The position numbers were made by a program, and so were the translations under genes. The notes beneath the pieces were generated by a model. That model saw nothing but the letters and a program-made list of their open reading frames with translations, was not told where the DNA came from and ran no database searches. Shown in pieces: positions 24,862 to 36,866 of a stretch of 64,000 nucleotides of DNA (positions are counted from its first letter, which is position 1; every line of letters begins with the position of its first letter). Source of the stretch: Lonicera japonica (taxonomy: Eukaryota > Streptophyta > Magnoliopsida > Dipsacales > Caprifoliaceae); assembly GCA_021464415.1 (NCBI GenBank), contig CM038466.1, positions 33,138,833-33,202,832 of the forward strand, in the 5' to 3' direction.

Positions 24862-25946
24862 TATCCAAAATACATTAAGCATCATATTCTAACATATGGG
24901 GTATTTGAGATTATATTTTATACCAATAAAATCGTGAACAAAAACGTTTAAAGGGAACAACAACCAAACATAAGAAGTTGATCATCAAATTTTAAACATA
25001 GTACTTGTTAAAGTGAATAAGCATTATTCAAAAACTTTTGAACATAAACTAAGTAAAATTGTTCAAGAACTCACTACTATATCGAGCTTGTATTCACAAA
25101 ACAATGTAGCAAAGCAAAATGCAGTGAGTAGGTCACCAAGAAAGATGAAGTAAATTGTAGTTTATTTACATCAAAAGAGAATATGAATTTAGTTCACCAC
25201 TTACTAACCATGTTATCCCTAAGCTAACATGTACTCTAATTGCTCGTTTGGTTCGAGTTTTGGTTCATTCTTGAAAATCCTAAATTGGTAAATTCACATT
25301 AATATTCCCTTATAATTCATGGCAAGAAGTTGAATTATAACCTAATAAGACTTAAACTTTCCATATGAAATTACTATTTTGGATTCCAGACCTGAACAAA
25401 AACATATCCAAAATACATTAAGCATCATATTCTAACATATGGGGTATTTGAGATTATATTTTATACTAATAAAATCATGAACAAAAACGTTTAAAGGGAA
25501 CAACAACCAAATAGAAGCAGTTGATTATCAAATTTTAAACATAATTCTTGTTGAAGTGAATAAGCATTATTCAAAAACTTTTGAACATAAACTAAGTAAA
25601 ATTGTTCAAGAACTCACTACTGTATCGAGCTTGTATTCACAAAACAAAGTAGCAAAGCAAAATGCAGTGAGTAGGTCACCAAGAAAGATGAAGCAAAATG
25701 TAGTTTATTTACATCAAAAGAGAATATGAATTTAGTTCACCACTTACTAACCATGTTATCCCTAAGCTAACATGTACTATAATTGCTCATTTGGTTTGAG
25801 TTTTGGTTCATTCTTGGAAATCCTAAATTGGTAAATTCACATTAATATTCCCTTATAATTGATGGCAAGAGGTTGAATTATAACCTAATGATACTCAAAC
25901 TTTCCATATGAAATTACCATTTTGGATTCCAGACATGAACAAAAAC
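24862..25946. repeat. Tandem duplication of a 543-bp unit
   Basis: 24862-25403 and 25405-25946 are near-identical direct copies, each beginning TATCCAAAATACATTAAGC and ending near GATTCCAGAC...TGAACAAAAAC, with scattered substitutions. A third, shorter and more diverged copy lies at about 28235-28530. No coding potential. Confidence 0.88.
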
Positions 25947-26248
25947 TTGAACCAAACAAGTATTAAGGGTTGCTTTCAATTTAAAAAAGCGTAAAAAGAA
26001 GCAAACACACACACACACACACTCAAATTCATCAATGTCAACAAAGCGAAACAGTAAACTGATTGGAATATAAATTTTACTTTGTGATGTTTTTTTTCTT
26101 ACTTTTTAGCTACATTTTTTGGACTATTGGGGAAAACTAAAAAGAAACTTTGGTGACTATCATATTTAGTCTTTAATTGTTTCGTTATGATTAAAAAAAT
26201 TTGAAAATCTACTAAAGCTGGTCCTAAATTGGGTAAAAACTTACATGG

Positions 26249-26825
26249 CAAATTTCTGCAGCCATTTACACGAAAACCCTATAAGTACAAATGATATATA
26301 TATATATATACATACACGTATTTGGACAAGGAAAAGAAAAACAATAACAATATGAATTGAACCAATCATGTGGTCCTAAAACTCGTGTAATTTCCATTAT
26401 TCCAACATACAACGGAACTGAGGATGCAAACGTGGTTCAAATCAAAACCTTAATTTCGAGTATATTCAACGTTGCAGTTTTACTCATATTTTTTCAAAGA
26501 AATCATCTAAGTCTCTTCCTTGCTACAACAACCAACAAGTGGAATACGAAGAGGGGGAGGGGGCAGCTTGGTGAGACTAACTTAGGTGCTTAAGGTTTGG
26601 GTGTGCATTTCTTACTATTTTACTTTTCTCTCTTTTCTAGAATTTTCTTTGAAATAGCTATAACTTCAATCACATTTTTTGAGAGATGAGATATTGACAA
26701 ATTATCTAGTAATCCGTCCGACTAAGAATAGACTACTCCTTTTTGGGATCTCCTTAATCAAGGTTCACTTTTCTTTTCAGAGCGTATTCAAAATTAACAG
26801 TAGGAAACATGTTTTGTTTTCAATT
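26249..26825. repeat. Direct repeat S1 (copy 2 at about 27570-28110)
   Basis: Shares AATTGAACCAATCATGTGG, CAACATACAACGGAACTGAG and GAGCGTATTCAAAATTAAC with 27570-28110. The open frame common to both copies (26357 and 27666) starts only at TTG, is about 75 codons and has no recognised domain; it is treated as non-coding. Confidence 0.85.
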
Positions 26826-27569
26826 TCATTAGTACAAATATGTTTCCTATAAAAATACATATGTTGTTATATTTTCATTTTTATCATTAGAAATATATGT
26901 ATTTTTTACATCTTCATTATATGTTTTATGAGTATAAATGTAAATATATTTTCATTTATATGACTACAAATATATATGTTATTTCATTTTTATTTTTATA
27001 TATATTATTGTCATAAATACATCTGTGTTTTACATTTATACATTTCCTGATTATAAATGTGTATATATATTTTAATTTCTATGACTATAAATATATATGT
27101 TATTTAATTTTTGATTTTTATTCTTATAAATTTTGCATTACAAGTGTATCTGTTTTTTTTATTCTTATAAATATCTACATTTATTACATCTTTATTTATA
27201 CGTTTTCTAATTATAACTGTACATTTATTTTTATTTACATGACTTCAAATATATATGTTATTTAAATCACTAAAAATGTATCTGTTATTTAAAATTTGCA
27301 TTTATATTGTTATAACTTTCACATTACAACTATATATGTTATATATAATTCCAATTTCATTCTCACAAATGCAAAAAAAAAAAAAATCTTATATATATAT
27401 ATCTGTAGCAAGTTATATATATATATATCATATTAAATATATTATATATATGCAAAAATGTGTTTTTCATTTATAATGATTATATTTTATATTTATAACT
27501 ATATATATCTGTTATATTTTTATGTATAAAAGTAAGAGATGCTAAGGAGCTTTTTGTACAATAATTAAG
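26826..27569. repeat. AT-rich low-complexity array between S1 and S2
   Basis: Irregular repetition of phrases such as ACTATAAATATATATGTTATT and TTACATCTTTATTTATA, plus TA runs at 27395-27455. Probably a degenerate minisatellite. The predicted Tyr/Ile-rich peptides are composition artefacts. Confidence 0.65.
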
Positions 27570-28110
27570 CAAATTTCTCCAACCATATACACGAAAACCT
27601 CCGTATAAGAACAAATGGTATATATATACATATTTGGACAAGGAAAAAAACAATAACAATATGAATTGAACCAATCATGTGGTCCTAAAACTCGTGTAAT
27701 TTTGATTGTTCCAACATACAACGGAACTGAGGACGCAGACGAGGTTCAAATCAAAACCTTGATTTGGAGCATATTCAACGTTGCAATTTTACGCATACTT
27801 TTCAAAAGGAATCGTCTAAGTCCCTTCCTTGCTACAACCAACAAGTGGAGTAGTAAGAAAGGACTAAAACTTGGGTGCTTAAGGTTTGGGTGAGCACTTC
27901 TTACTATTTTACTACTATCTCTTTTCTAGAATTTTCTTTGATATAACTATAACTTCAGTCACATTTCGAGAAATGAGATATCAACAAATTATCTAGTAAT
28001 CCGTCCGACGAAGAATACACTATTGTTTTTTAGGATGTCTCTAATCAAAATTCACTTTCCTTTTTAGAGCGTATTCAAAATTAACAGTAGGAAACAAGTT
28101 TCGTTTCCAA
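27570..28110. repeat. Direct repeat S2 (copy of 26249-26825)
   Basis: Same order of blocks as S1, including ATTGAACCAATCATGTGGTC and the terminal GAGCGTATTCAAAATTAAC, with small indels. Followed directly by the third copy of the 543-bp unit. Confidence 0.85.
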
Positions 28111-28234
28111 CCACTGATTAGGTTGACATTTGTGTTTTCTTAAAAATTACTAAAGTCAAAATAGGACTTTTAATTTGGGACAAAGGAGTAATTAAACTTC
28201 ATACTATGGCATATGGGCCAGTGCGATTATATTT

Positions 28235-28530
28235 CATATAATAAAATGTTGAATATAGAGATATTAAGTAAATTTTTCAAGAACTCACTTTGTCAGTTGT
28301 ATTCTTTAAACGTCACAGCAGAATCCCAGAAAGTAGGTCACCAAGAAAGAGTGTCCAAATGTGGTTTATCTACAACAAAAAATTACAAGAAAGCATTTAT
28401 GAGTGTGTATGGAAGAAGCAAGGAGTCCAAAGGAATATATATCTTTGCTTGAGGTAAGAAAAAAGGAATATGAATTCCTTACACCACTAATTAACCATGT
28501 TATTCCGAAGCTAACATGTATTTTAAATGT
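28235..28530. repeat. Third, partial copy of the 543-bp unit
   Basis: Shares TCAAGAACTCACT, GTAGGTCACCAAGAAAGA and AACCATGTTAT-CC-AAGCTAACATGTA blocks with 24862-25946, in the same order, at lower identity. Confidence 0.7.
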
Positions 28531-28759
28531 TGTTTTAAATATTAAAGAAGCAAGAGTAAACCCCCACACACTTAAACTTTGAATGCAGCAAAGTTCAAAT
28601 ATGTTTTCTTTCCTAGTTTGGTTTGGATGGCCTGAGGGAGTCGATCGAAACAAATTGGAAGTTTAAGATGCAAACTGTTGTAAAACATTGTTTTAGGTGT
28701 AATATAAAATCTTTTGATAGTGTGGGGAGCATTGGTGTCATTTACTGAAATATATGTGA

Positions 28760-29613
28760 TTAGGGGTGTGCAAAAACCAGACCGGTTCGAATGGACCAAC
28801 TGGACCAGACTGAATAATAGTGTTTTTTTTTTCTTTTCTTTTTCCAGGTTTTTCATGTACAACGGTCTGGTACGTATAATTTTTAAAGGACCAAACTTGA
28901 CAAGTCCAATTTTTGGTCTTGTGAAAAAAAAGCCTATAAAACCGGACCGGATCGGACCAATTATATTATATATATATATATATTTAAAAAGTATACCCCC
29001 TCTCTTTCACACCCACTTCTATTTTCCCCTCTATTCCTAGACTTGTCCCTCTATTCCTCTTCCCCGTGTACAAAATCTCTCTCTCTCACTCAAAACATTT
29101 CTATCTTTCAATCCCTCAATCTAAACGCAAATACAATCGATCACTCTCCTCTCCTAGTCTCAGTGCTTGTATAGACACTGTTCTCCACCATCTTCATCAC
29201 CAACCTCTTTCCACTTGTATATACACCGTTATCTACCATCTCTGCCGCCAAGTCCACAACACCGTTCTCCTCCTCATTGGTACCCCTCTTTCTTTCTCTC
29301 ATTTTTCTCTCCCCTCTTTATTTTGGTTTAATTTTGGGGTGATTGTGAGAAATTAGTTTTTGCTAAATGCAGTTTTCCGGTTACTAAAATGCAGTTTTTC
29401 GCCCATAGATTTTCGGCCAAAATAAGGCCCACCTTGAAGCCCAGAATGAGTGGACTGACTAAGACCGAACCGATCGAAACAGTCTAGTCTAGTCCAATCC
29501 GATCTTCAGTAGCCTTTTGGCCCTGTCCTAAAATTTAATGGACCAATATATTCAGTCTGGTCCGATCCGCTGCGTAAGTGAACAATCCGGTGAACTAGAC
29601 CGTGCACACCCTT
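28760..29613. mobile_element. Non-autonomous hAT-type element (MITE) with terminal inverted repeats and 8-bp target duplication
   Basis: The left end TTAGGGGTGTGCA and right end TGCACACCCTT are inverted, and both subterminal regions contain GGACCAGACTGAATA in inverse orientation. ATATGTGA flanks both sides (28752-28759 and 29614-29621), the 8-bp size expected for hAT. The inside is CT-rich with no transposase; short frames (28714-29356) are not supported as genes. Confidence 0.72.
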
Positions 29614-29689
29614 ATATGTGACATCTTCAAACTATTAATTCACGACGACAAGTATAATGTAATCTTCTCAAACTTACCAATACACTTCC

Positions 29690-29808
29690 TTTATAACTCC
29701 AGTGGTAAAGATGTACCATAACAAGGGGATAGATCTATGATTCGATTCCCTCACCTTCAAATCAAGTCACATGTGTATCCATATGCCTTCAAAAAAAACA
29801 AAAAAAAA
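29690..29808 (+). mobile_element. SINE-like element (tRNA-derived promoter boxes, A-rich tail)
   Basis: AGTGGTAAAGATG resembles an A box and GATTCGATTCCC a pol III B box about 35 bp later. The sequence ends in an A-rich run (29793-29808). No clear target duplication was identified, so the call is tentative. Confidence 0.4.
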
Positions 29809-30882
29809 TTGAAGTCCTACTTTCCTTTTTGCACTTTTTCACACATATATCCTCCCAAAAGCCTAGACACTTGTAGCAAATAAACCTATTTCATATAGGT
29901 TTATATCCTTCAACTTCAACAATTTGAAAATTACTTTCACCGTTCATTCAAATTGAAAGTTGCTTTAGTTTAAGTTTCATTTGTTATGAGATTTTATCTT
30001 ATAGTTCAACTAACTCTATTTCAAAATTTTAGATCCGCCCCTAAATACATGTTGTACCAATTCCATGTTATCACACATTTTGAATAAATAAAAGATAAAA
30101 GTGTTACTCTTATAGTCTTATGCAATTTAAAATTGCCAGCTCACTTGAAAATTCTTTTAATATTACTTCTTATATCTACACAATCTTAACAATTGACCTA
30201 TTGAGAAACTAGTAAATCTTTTTTATACACACGGTGAATGGATTGGATTGGAGATTTGAGTGGAAAAGGGATGGTGAATGGATTGGATTGGAGATTTGAG
30301 TGGAAAAGGGATGGACTCAAAAACTCATGCACCTTGTCTGTAAAAAGTTTACACGTCTCTTCATTAAATATCTCTAAGCTAAAAATTAAAATCACTTCTC
30401 TTTTTAGATGTAAATAACAGAAACATTCGAGATTTACATGTTGAATTCAAACCCATAATCACAATATTAGTCCTTTCTAAAATTGCACATGATTTCATCA
30501 CATTTTCTCTTACTCCTGTGAAGAAGTAATAGCATTTTGTGAGTTGGTTAAATAAGAAGCCTTGGTGAAGAAAATACATTTGAGTTCAGAATCTTGTGGT
30601 GCCATGGTGTTGAACTGGTTGTTCCAAGTGAATCATTAATCATACACAAGCACTTCTGATGATCGTAAACAAATAAATATGATAACAATCGATAAAGAAT
30701 TCCAGCCAAACCTAAATACACTCGTCCTCGTATTTCAATCCCCTTCTGTTATTCAAGTTCAGTGAAACAATCAATCACACATACAAAATCAATTCAGAAA
30801 CAGAAGGGTGGTTTTTTCTTTTTTTCACAACAAATATAACCATCCTCTTTATTGAAAAGCAAATGAACTATGAACTACGAAC
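29809..30882. other. Intergenic / 3' flank of the GH81 gene
   Basis: No gene seen. Contains a perfect tandem duplication of about 40 bp at 30232-30311 (GGTGAATGGATTGGATTGGA each). The last few hundred bases probably hold the 3'UTR of the GH81 gene, which is read leftward. Confidence 0.55.
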
Positions 30883-33006
30883 TCAATGACAATAGTGACC
30901 AAACCTGCAGAATTTACCCTCACCCTCAAGCCCAACTTCATCATCTCTGCTATGAATCCACCACAAAAGATTGGTAAGAGAATTCCCATCATCGTACCCA
31001 TTAAGTGTTTTTATTTTATCCAAAGCACCCTTGTTGTCATAAATCCCTTCAAGTGCATACAAAAATCCCTTCCACCCTTCGCCAACACCCCCCTCCCTTG
31101 CCAATGCCGGATACGTCCATTTCACAAGCTCCCTAACAAACCCAACATCAGTGAACAAAACCTCAGATATGGGAAGTATAGGCAAGAGCTGAATCCCCGT
31201 CCTGCACTCTCTCCACTCTGCTGGGGCAAACCAAAGGGCACTGTCCCTTTTGTTAGCCCACAAAATACCCACCACCCGGTTCTCTCTGGTGAATTCCTTG
31301 CCGTACATTTTGTCATCCTCCCTAACGTGCCACCATGTTTGAGCAGAGTGAATCTCCATTGCCAAGAGAGTTGATCCAATAGATACAAGATGGGTGTCTC
31401 CATAGGCCAACCCCATTAACGCAGCTGAATAATAAGCATTCACAGCTTCACTCGTGCTCTCTTGATTTCGCCCGTCTGGAAATTCAGTTAGCCCAGCGGC
31501 CCAAGAGTGCAGCTTCCACAAATCAAAAGATCTCAAACGGGTATACTTCGAATTGGGTCCCCTCTCCAAGTTCATAAAATCGGCCATTAGCGAATAAGCT
31601 TGTGTCTTGTACTTCCTCCCCCAAGTATGGTCAATCTTGGCAAGCACAGAAATTCCATACACAAAGTAACCCAAATGAAAATGATGATCATTATACACTC
31701 CAAAGCCAAAATCTGCCCTTGAATCCACTGATCCTTGTCTAGTCACAATTCCACCCCATTTCCTATCATACAAGAAACCGTTGCTTCCAAAAGTTCCATT
31801 CAACCACGGCTCAATTGTCTCCTTCAAGAAATTACGGATTGCAGGTATCACATCAATACAGAAGACCTCTTCAGCTATCAATGCCAGCCTCGCTGCCCTT
31901 GCAATCAATTTAGCATAAAAATAGGACGATGTTGTTGATATTGCAGTTGCATTAAGCTCCTCAACATCATTGTGTAATGCAGAAGCTATTTCATCATATG
32001 ATTCCTCTTTGACCCCTCTAATTGAATGCCAAGTTACCGAAACAGGGTCGGTTTTCAACAACCAAGAATCTCCTACAACACCCACAAGGTCACCGTCGAT
32101 GCTTTTGTACTTGAAATCATCTAAAACTGTGATTGAGCAATCATCTTTTGATAATAACTTAAGGTGGAGAGGGTGAGCAAGCATAAGCAAATCCCCGGAA
32201 CAATTTTTCTCCCATTTGTACTCCACACGAAAGGTTTTATTTAAAATGGCATGACCAGACACCGGATAGCAAGAACTGAACCGATCAAGAATAGCTTCAA
32301 ACTGAGGATCAGAATCCGGCAACAAAGCAATTCGTAGAATACCGGAAAACCCACATGAAGTTATGCTAGAGTTGTCACGATTCAAACTAATTGGTGAAGA
32401 TGAATACAAAATCCATGTCTGGCTATTGCTAAGCTTAATTGTGTACTTGGTTTGACTACTATCGCAAGAAAATTCAGTAATAGCATGAACGGTTGAAATT
32501 GAAAGGGAAACCCCACCTGTGACCGAACAGGTCAAGAAAGGGCTTCCCCTCACAAGAAAGAACCTAAGATTACTTGAAGGAAGATCCAAAGTAACACTGA
32601 GATCACTGAACGAAGATACTAAATGGGTCGAATTCGGGTTGGTGTTGTTCAATGAAGAGATGGTTAGATCAGCTACGAAAACCTGGTAGAGGATGCTAGA
32701 GTTGGAGAAGAGAAAAGGGTAACAAATGGAAAGAGAGGCTAGAGCGGATTTGATTATATATGGGTGAATGTATTCGGGTTGATCTCCATTTTCTATGACA
32801 TAGTTTTGGAAGAAAGAATTTGTGGGCAGAGGGGCGGAGAGGAGGTGGGGGGAGAAGAACTGACCCGGGTCTGGCAGGACGGTGGATTGGACTTCCGGGA
32901 AGAGGAATGGGTGGGTCGGCATGATTTGCGGCGGCAGTGACATGGCGGGGGATTCCGGTGGAGGAGGTGATGGGGGTTTAACTCTTCTTCTGATTTTCTT
33001 TAACAT
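30883..33006 (-). CDS. Glycoside hydrolase family 81 endo-1,3-beta-glucanase
   Basis: A single 707-codon open frame without introns, ATG at 33006 and stop at 30883. It hydrolyses internal beta-1,3-glucan bonds (callose or oomycete/fungal wall glucan). The N-terminal basic, proline-rich stretch (residues 1-20) is not a signal peptide, so the location is uncertain. Residues about 30-400 form the GH81 N-terminal beta-rich part (HPFLFPEVQSTVLPDP, LPTNSFFQNYVI). The catalytic (alpha/alpha)6 part follows, with VYNDHHFHLGYFVYG (Asp about residue 438) and NQESTSEAVNAYY (two Glu about residues 508-513), the family's conserved acidic residues. Near the end is SLTNLLWWIHSRD. Length fits plant GH81 enzymes, and no stop or frameshift is seen, so it should be functional. 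It is the only convincing host gene in the window. Confidence 0.95.
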   Translation of the reverse strand: MLKKIRRRVKPPSPPPPESPAMSLPPQIMPTHPFLFPEVQSTVLPDPGQFFSPHLLSAPLPTNSFFQNYVIENGDQPEYIHPYIIKSALASLSICYPFLFSNSSILYQVFVADLTISSLNNTNPNSTHLVSSFSDLSVTLDLPSSNLRFFLVRGSPFLTCSVTGGVSLSISTVHAITEFSCDSSQTKYTIKLSNSQTWILYSSSPISLNRDNSSITSCGFSGILRIALLPDSDPQFEAILDRFSSCYPVSGHAILNKTFRVEYKWEKNCSGDLLMLAHPLHLKLLSKDDCSITVLDDFKYKSIDGDLVGVVGDSWLLKTDPVSVTWHSIRGVKEESYDEIASALHNDVEELNATAISTTSSYFYAKLIARAARLALIAEEVFCIDVIPAIRNFLKETIEPWLNGTFGSNGFLYDRKWGGIVTRQGSVDSRADFGFGVYNDHHFHLGYFVYGISVLAKIDHTWGRKYKTQAYSLMADFMNLERGPNSKYTRLRSFDLWKLHSWAAGLTEFPDGRNQESTSEAVNAYYSAALMGLAYGDTHLVSIGSTLLAMEIHSAQTWWHVREDDKMYGKEFTRENRVVGILWANKRDSALWFAPAEWRECRTGIQLLPILPISEVLFTDVGFVRELVKWTYPALAREGGVGEGWKGFLYALEGIYDNKGALDKIKTLNGYDDGNSLTNLLWWIHSRDDEVGLEGEGKFCRFGHYCH

Positions 33007-33139
33007 TTTATAATGGATCTAACCGCGTAAATTGGGTGTTGACTAAAAAAAATTAAAAAAATAATTTACAAATTATATAATATATATTAAATCATATAGT
33101 ATATTCTTTGAACAGAATGAGTGGTTTCGATGGGTTGGT

Positions 33140-33800
33140 GGAAGCAGAGGAATTTCATTAACTAAATGGGGAGTCTTGAAATTAAGAGTGGGTTGGTGGT
33201 GTGGATGGGAGTTGGGTTTAGCGGAAATGGTACTAAAGTGGAAGGAGGAAGTTTGGATTGGAAGTGAAATTTGGAAGTTGCACTTTTTGTCTATATATAT
33301 GTAACAAAATGCAGAAACACACTCAAAATGAGTTTGTGAAGGAAGGAAAACAGAGTGGGGTCTTAAAATCCTTAAGGAGCAAGAAATGCAAAATAGATTA
33401 ATAGGTCAGTAATATGTATGTAATACTTGTAAACTTGTAATTCATACTAAATGCACTATTAAAAAGTTGTTGGTCGCAAAATAAATTAATAGGTCAGTAA
33501 TATGTATGTAATACGTTGTAATTTGTACTAAATGTACTATTAAAAAGTTGTTGGACTGGCTGGGAGTTGAGGAAATGAAATTAAAGGGGAAGGAGGGATG
33601 GTGCTTAGGAAGTGAAATTAGGAAGTTGCTCCTTCGGTGTGTATATATGCAAGAACACGCAAATTCAGAAACACACTCAACTTGAGTTTGTGAAGGAAGG
33701 AAAAACAAAGTGGGGACTTAATATCCTTAGGGAGCAAGAAATGCAAAATAGATTAGTAGGTTAATGATATATAGGTAATAGGTTGTAACCGTTCTAAATG
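33140..33800. repeat. Tandem duplications upstream of the GH81 gene
   Basis: A block of about 85 bp (GCAAAATAGATTAATAGGTC...AAAAAGTTGTTGG) is repeated at about 33388-33475 and 33476-33555, with a third partial copy at 33744. A larger block (GAAGTGAAATT-GGAAGTTGC... TGAGTTTGTGAAGGAAGGAAAA) is at about 33260-33400 and 33605-33750. They begin 130-400 bp upstream of the GH81 ATG, in its presumed promoter. Confidence 0.75.
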
Positions 33801-33949
33801 TAGTATTAGTTATTTAAAAAAATAATTTTAATCTTATGATTTATTTAGTTTGGGTTTTAAATCATTAATGGAATGCTAGATTCCATTTCAAAATGATTCC
33901 GATGTTTGGTTAAAGTTTTGGACTAGGAATGCATCATTCCAGAAATGAA

Positions 33950-34312
33950 GGGCTTGTTTGGTAGGGTTTTTTTTCCCAAAATTTTAAAAACTCAACTCAA
34001 ACTCAACTTTATTTTTACACATTCCAAAATTTATATCACTTTACATTATCTCTCTAATTTTTTTTTAATACACTATAACTTTAAATCTAAAAATCAAAAT
34101 TAGATAAAAAAATATATATTTGAAACTTACTTATCGAGATCTATAAAATAAGATCCATTGTGACTATTTTTTGAAAAAATTTTATAGTTGGTTGAAAAAA
34201 ATTTAAACAAAAACAAAATTCACTTTTCAACCAATTTCCAAATTCTACTAAACCACATATTTTAACAACTCAATTTAAAAACTCAACTCAAAACACCAAC
34301 CAAATATCACCT
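33950..34312. mobile_element. MITE-like repeat, copy 1
   Basis: Begins GGGCTTGTTTGGTAGGG and ends CCAACCAAATATCACC, imperfect inverted ends. A homologous copy lies at 37762-38136 with the same internal order (AAAAACTCAACTCAA, CGAGATCTATAAAATAAGAT). No coding capacity. Superfamily uncertain; the ends resemble PIF/Harbinger-type MITEs. Confidence 0.6.
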
Positions 34313-36866
34313 AAGTATTCCTTTAAAATTTCCCCTCTTAAATAGATGAGAATAAAGGATTACTCTACGTATTCTCTTTTAGATTTTCTTCTAAGATTAC
34401 CTTTTAAGACCAAAATATCCCTTCTATTTATCGAGACAACCTTTATTTTTTCAATTATATTTTTGAAAAAAAGGAAAAAAAGTATTTTTTTGTTATTGAA
34501 CTATTATTATTATTAAATACATGCAACAACTTTTCACAGTTCTTAACAATATAAACAAATTTTTACGTTTGTAAAATTGTTAAGACTTGTCTTTTAATTT
34601 TATAAAATGAAGAATGTTTTGGTAATTCACACGTATTTCATTCATCATGTCGTTCGAAACAAATATAAAGAGGTAATTTAACGTTCCAAGAAAGAAGAAT
34701 TCATATCTGAACCTAACAATGGCAAAGCATCCAAAACGCCAGGAGAAAAGCTTTCCAGGAATTTAAGGTGCCAATTTCATTCTCAAAACTCGAACCAAAA
34801 GAGCCCTTGAGTCACATATTTTTTTGTACACATCTCACCAAAACCAAGCTTAATATGCATCTCATTCATAACCAACTTCAACTTACCTTCGATTATTTCT
34901 CTTAGATGCCAATGCACATGAGTAGTTGTGATGTCTTTCCAATACATTACATCTTCAAGAGAGATAGACATGACTACACCTTTCTCTTAGATTTTTCATG
35001 ACATGATTTATGTTTTTAAGAATTTCTAAAAAAATTGATCAATAAAAGTCCATATTAAAAGTGAACTATTTAGTAAAAAAAAAGAAGCAGCAAATGTTAG
35101 GAGCTTCAATACTATTAACATCTGGAAGTGGTGAAATGGCTTGCGTTAACTAAAACTGTAATGTTTTGTATTGGTTCAAATTGATTGTGTAAAATAAACA
35201 TTCCTATTTTAACTAAAAAAGTATAGTATAATTTATAATTAATTCCTAACCAAAAGACCACGGAGTATAAGGTTTGAGTAAACTAAATATTCCTTAAGAA
35301 AAGACCAAATAGAGTAACATTTTAGCTAAAAAAATATAGCACATTTTGTTTCTAACCAATTGACAAAAGTAATAGATTAACAGTTTATAATTAAGGTACA
35401 ATTTGATAAAGGTGTAAAACACCTTTCATATGAAAATACTAACACAGCTTGCGTTAGCTAAAACTATAGGAAATAGAGTATGATTTTGAATTAAATAAAT
35501 ATTAATAATAAAAAGACCAAATAGAGTAAAATTTAACTCAAAACGGAAAAACTAAAGTTCGATTTATTCCTAACCAATTGTTAAATGTGTAAAGCAATCC
35601 AAAAAATAGAGTACCGTTTTTTCATAACCAAATGATAAAGTAAAACAAAATAAATCTAGAGTAAAATTCATTTCTAACCTACTGATGAAAACATAAAACA
35701 CCCAAAACCATTCACACATTTATAATTAGTGTACAATGACTTGGTTCTTCTTCATTACCATTCGGTCTAATTTCGTCCTATAATTTATAAATTATTTTCA
35801 CAAAATTTTATCAGAATATTCAATTGTAAAGTAGGTGAGATAATCATCTAAAATTTTAATGGTCGAAAATAAACATTTATATCAATTTTTTAACCAAAAG
35901 ACCGAGAATAGTATTTTAACTAAAATTAAAAAAATATATATGGTATAATTTATCCTAACTAATTGATAAAGAGTGTAAAACAATTGATAACATTCACACT
36001 TTTATAATTAGTATAGAACATATAATATGAAGAAATAAAAAAGTAGAGTACGATTTTAACTATAAAATAATGGACTAGAATATAAATCACATTATTAAAA
36101 AACAAAAGTTTAGACAATAATAAGGGTTAAATTGAGTAGAATAAATACTATTAACAGAAAGGCCAAATAAAAGTTAAATATATTATTATTTTAACTATTT
36201 AAAATAGATTAGTTAGAAAGAAAATTATTGACTGTAAAAAAAATATAATTAATATTATTAATCTAAATACCAAATAGAGTATGATTGTCGGTATAAGAAA
36301 ATAGAGAACTATATAAACCAAATTATTAAAAACGAAAAGCGTAAACAATCAAATTATTATTAAAAAAACAAAAATATAGAAGGTAGATTTAACCAAATAC
36401 TGTTCAAATTTTAAGGGTGCGTTAATCAGAAAAATAATTGATTTATGTAAAAATATGAAAAATATATTGAGTGATATAATAAGACGATATTTATTTTTTA
36501 TGAGTAAATGCAATCACTTTTTTTTATCTTTTGTGGTAAAAAAATTCTTCATCACAATCTAAATAAATTATTTTTTTTGTATAGAAAATTTTAAATGCAA
36601 CTTAATAGCGTAATGGTAGACAAATAAAGTAGAATTTCATTATCATAGACTTACAAAAATAAATAAATAAATAAAGAACAGTCGCAAATCAAAAGCAACT
36701 CGCCATAGCCACATATTCAAGTCAAAACTCTAAACCCTTATTATCATCACCACCCACTTCTCCACCGATCACATCACTGTTTGGCTTTTCAAATCAAACA
36801 TAAAACCCACACATATTCATCACCAAACCCGGTCAACGCAAAATCTACTAGAAAGAAGTGAATTTA
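34313..36866. other. AT-rich intergenic DNA, no gene seen
   Basis: Strongly AT-rich. Between about 35270 and 36300 a phrase like ACCAAATAGAGTA recurs at irregular intervals (about 35297, 35517, 36274), suggesting diverged ancient repeats. No domain or RNA signal was recognised. Confidence 0.5.

Noticed and set aside
26357..27893. Paired ~75-codon frames conserved between S1 and S2
   Set aside because: Start only at TTG after an ATG-stop; similarity is explained by DNA-level duplication, with frameshift-type differences at the ends.
30886..32176. Plus-strand frames opposite the GH81 gene
   Set aside because: Shadows of the conserved minus-strand gene; no independent features.
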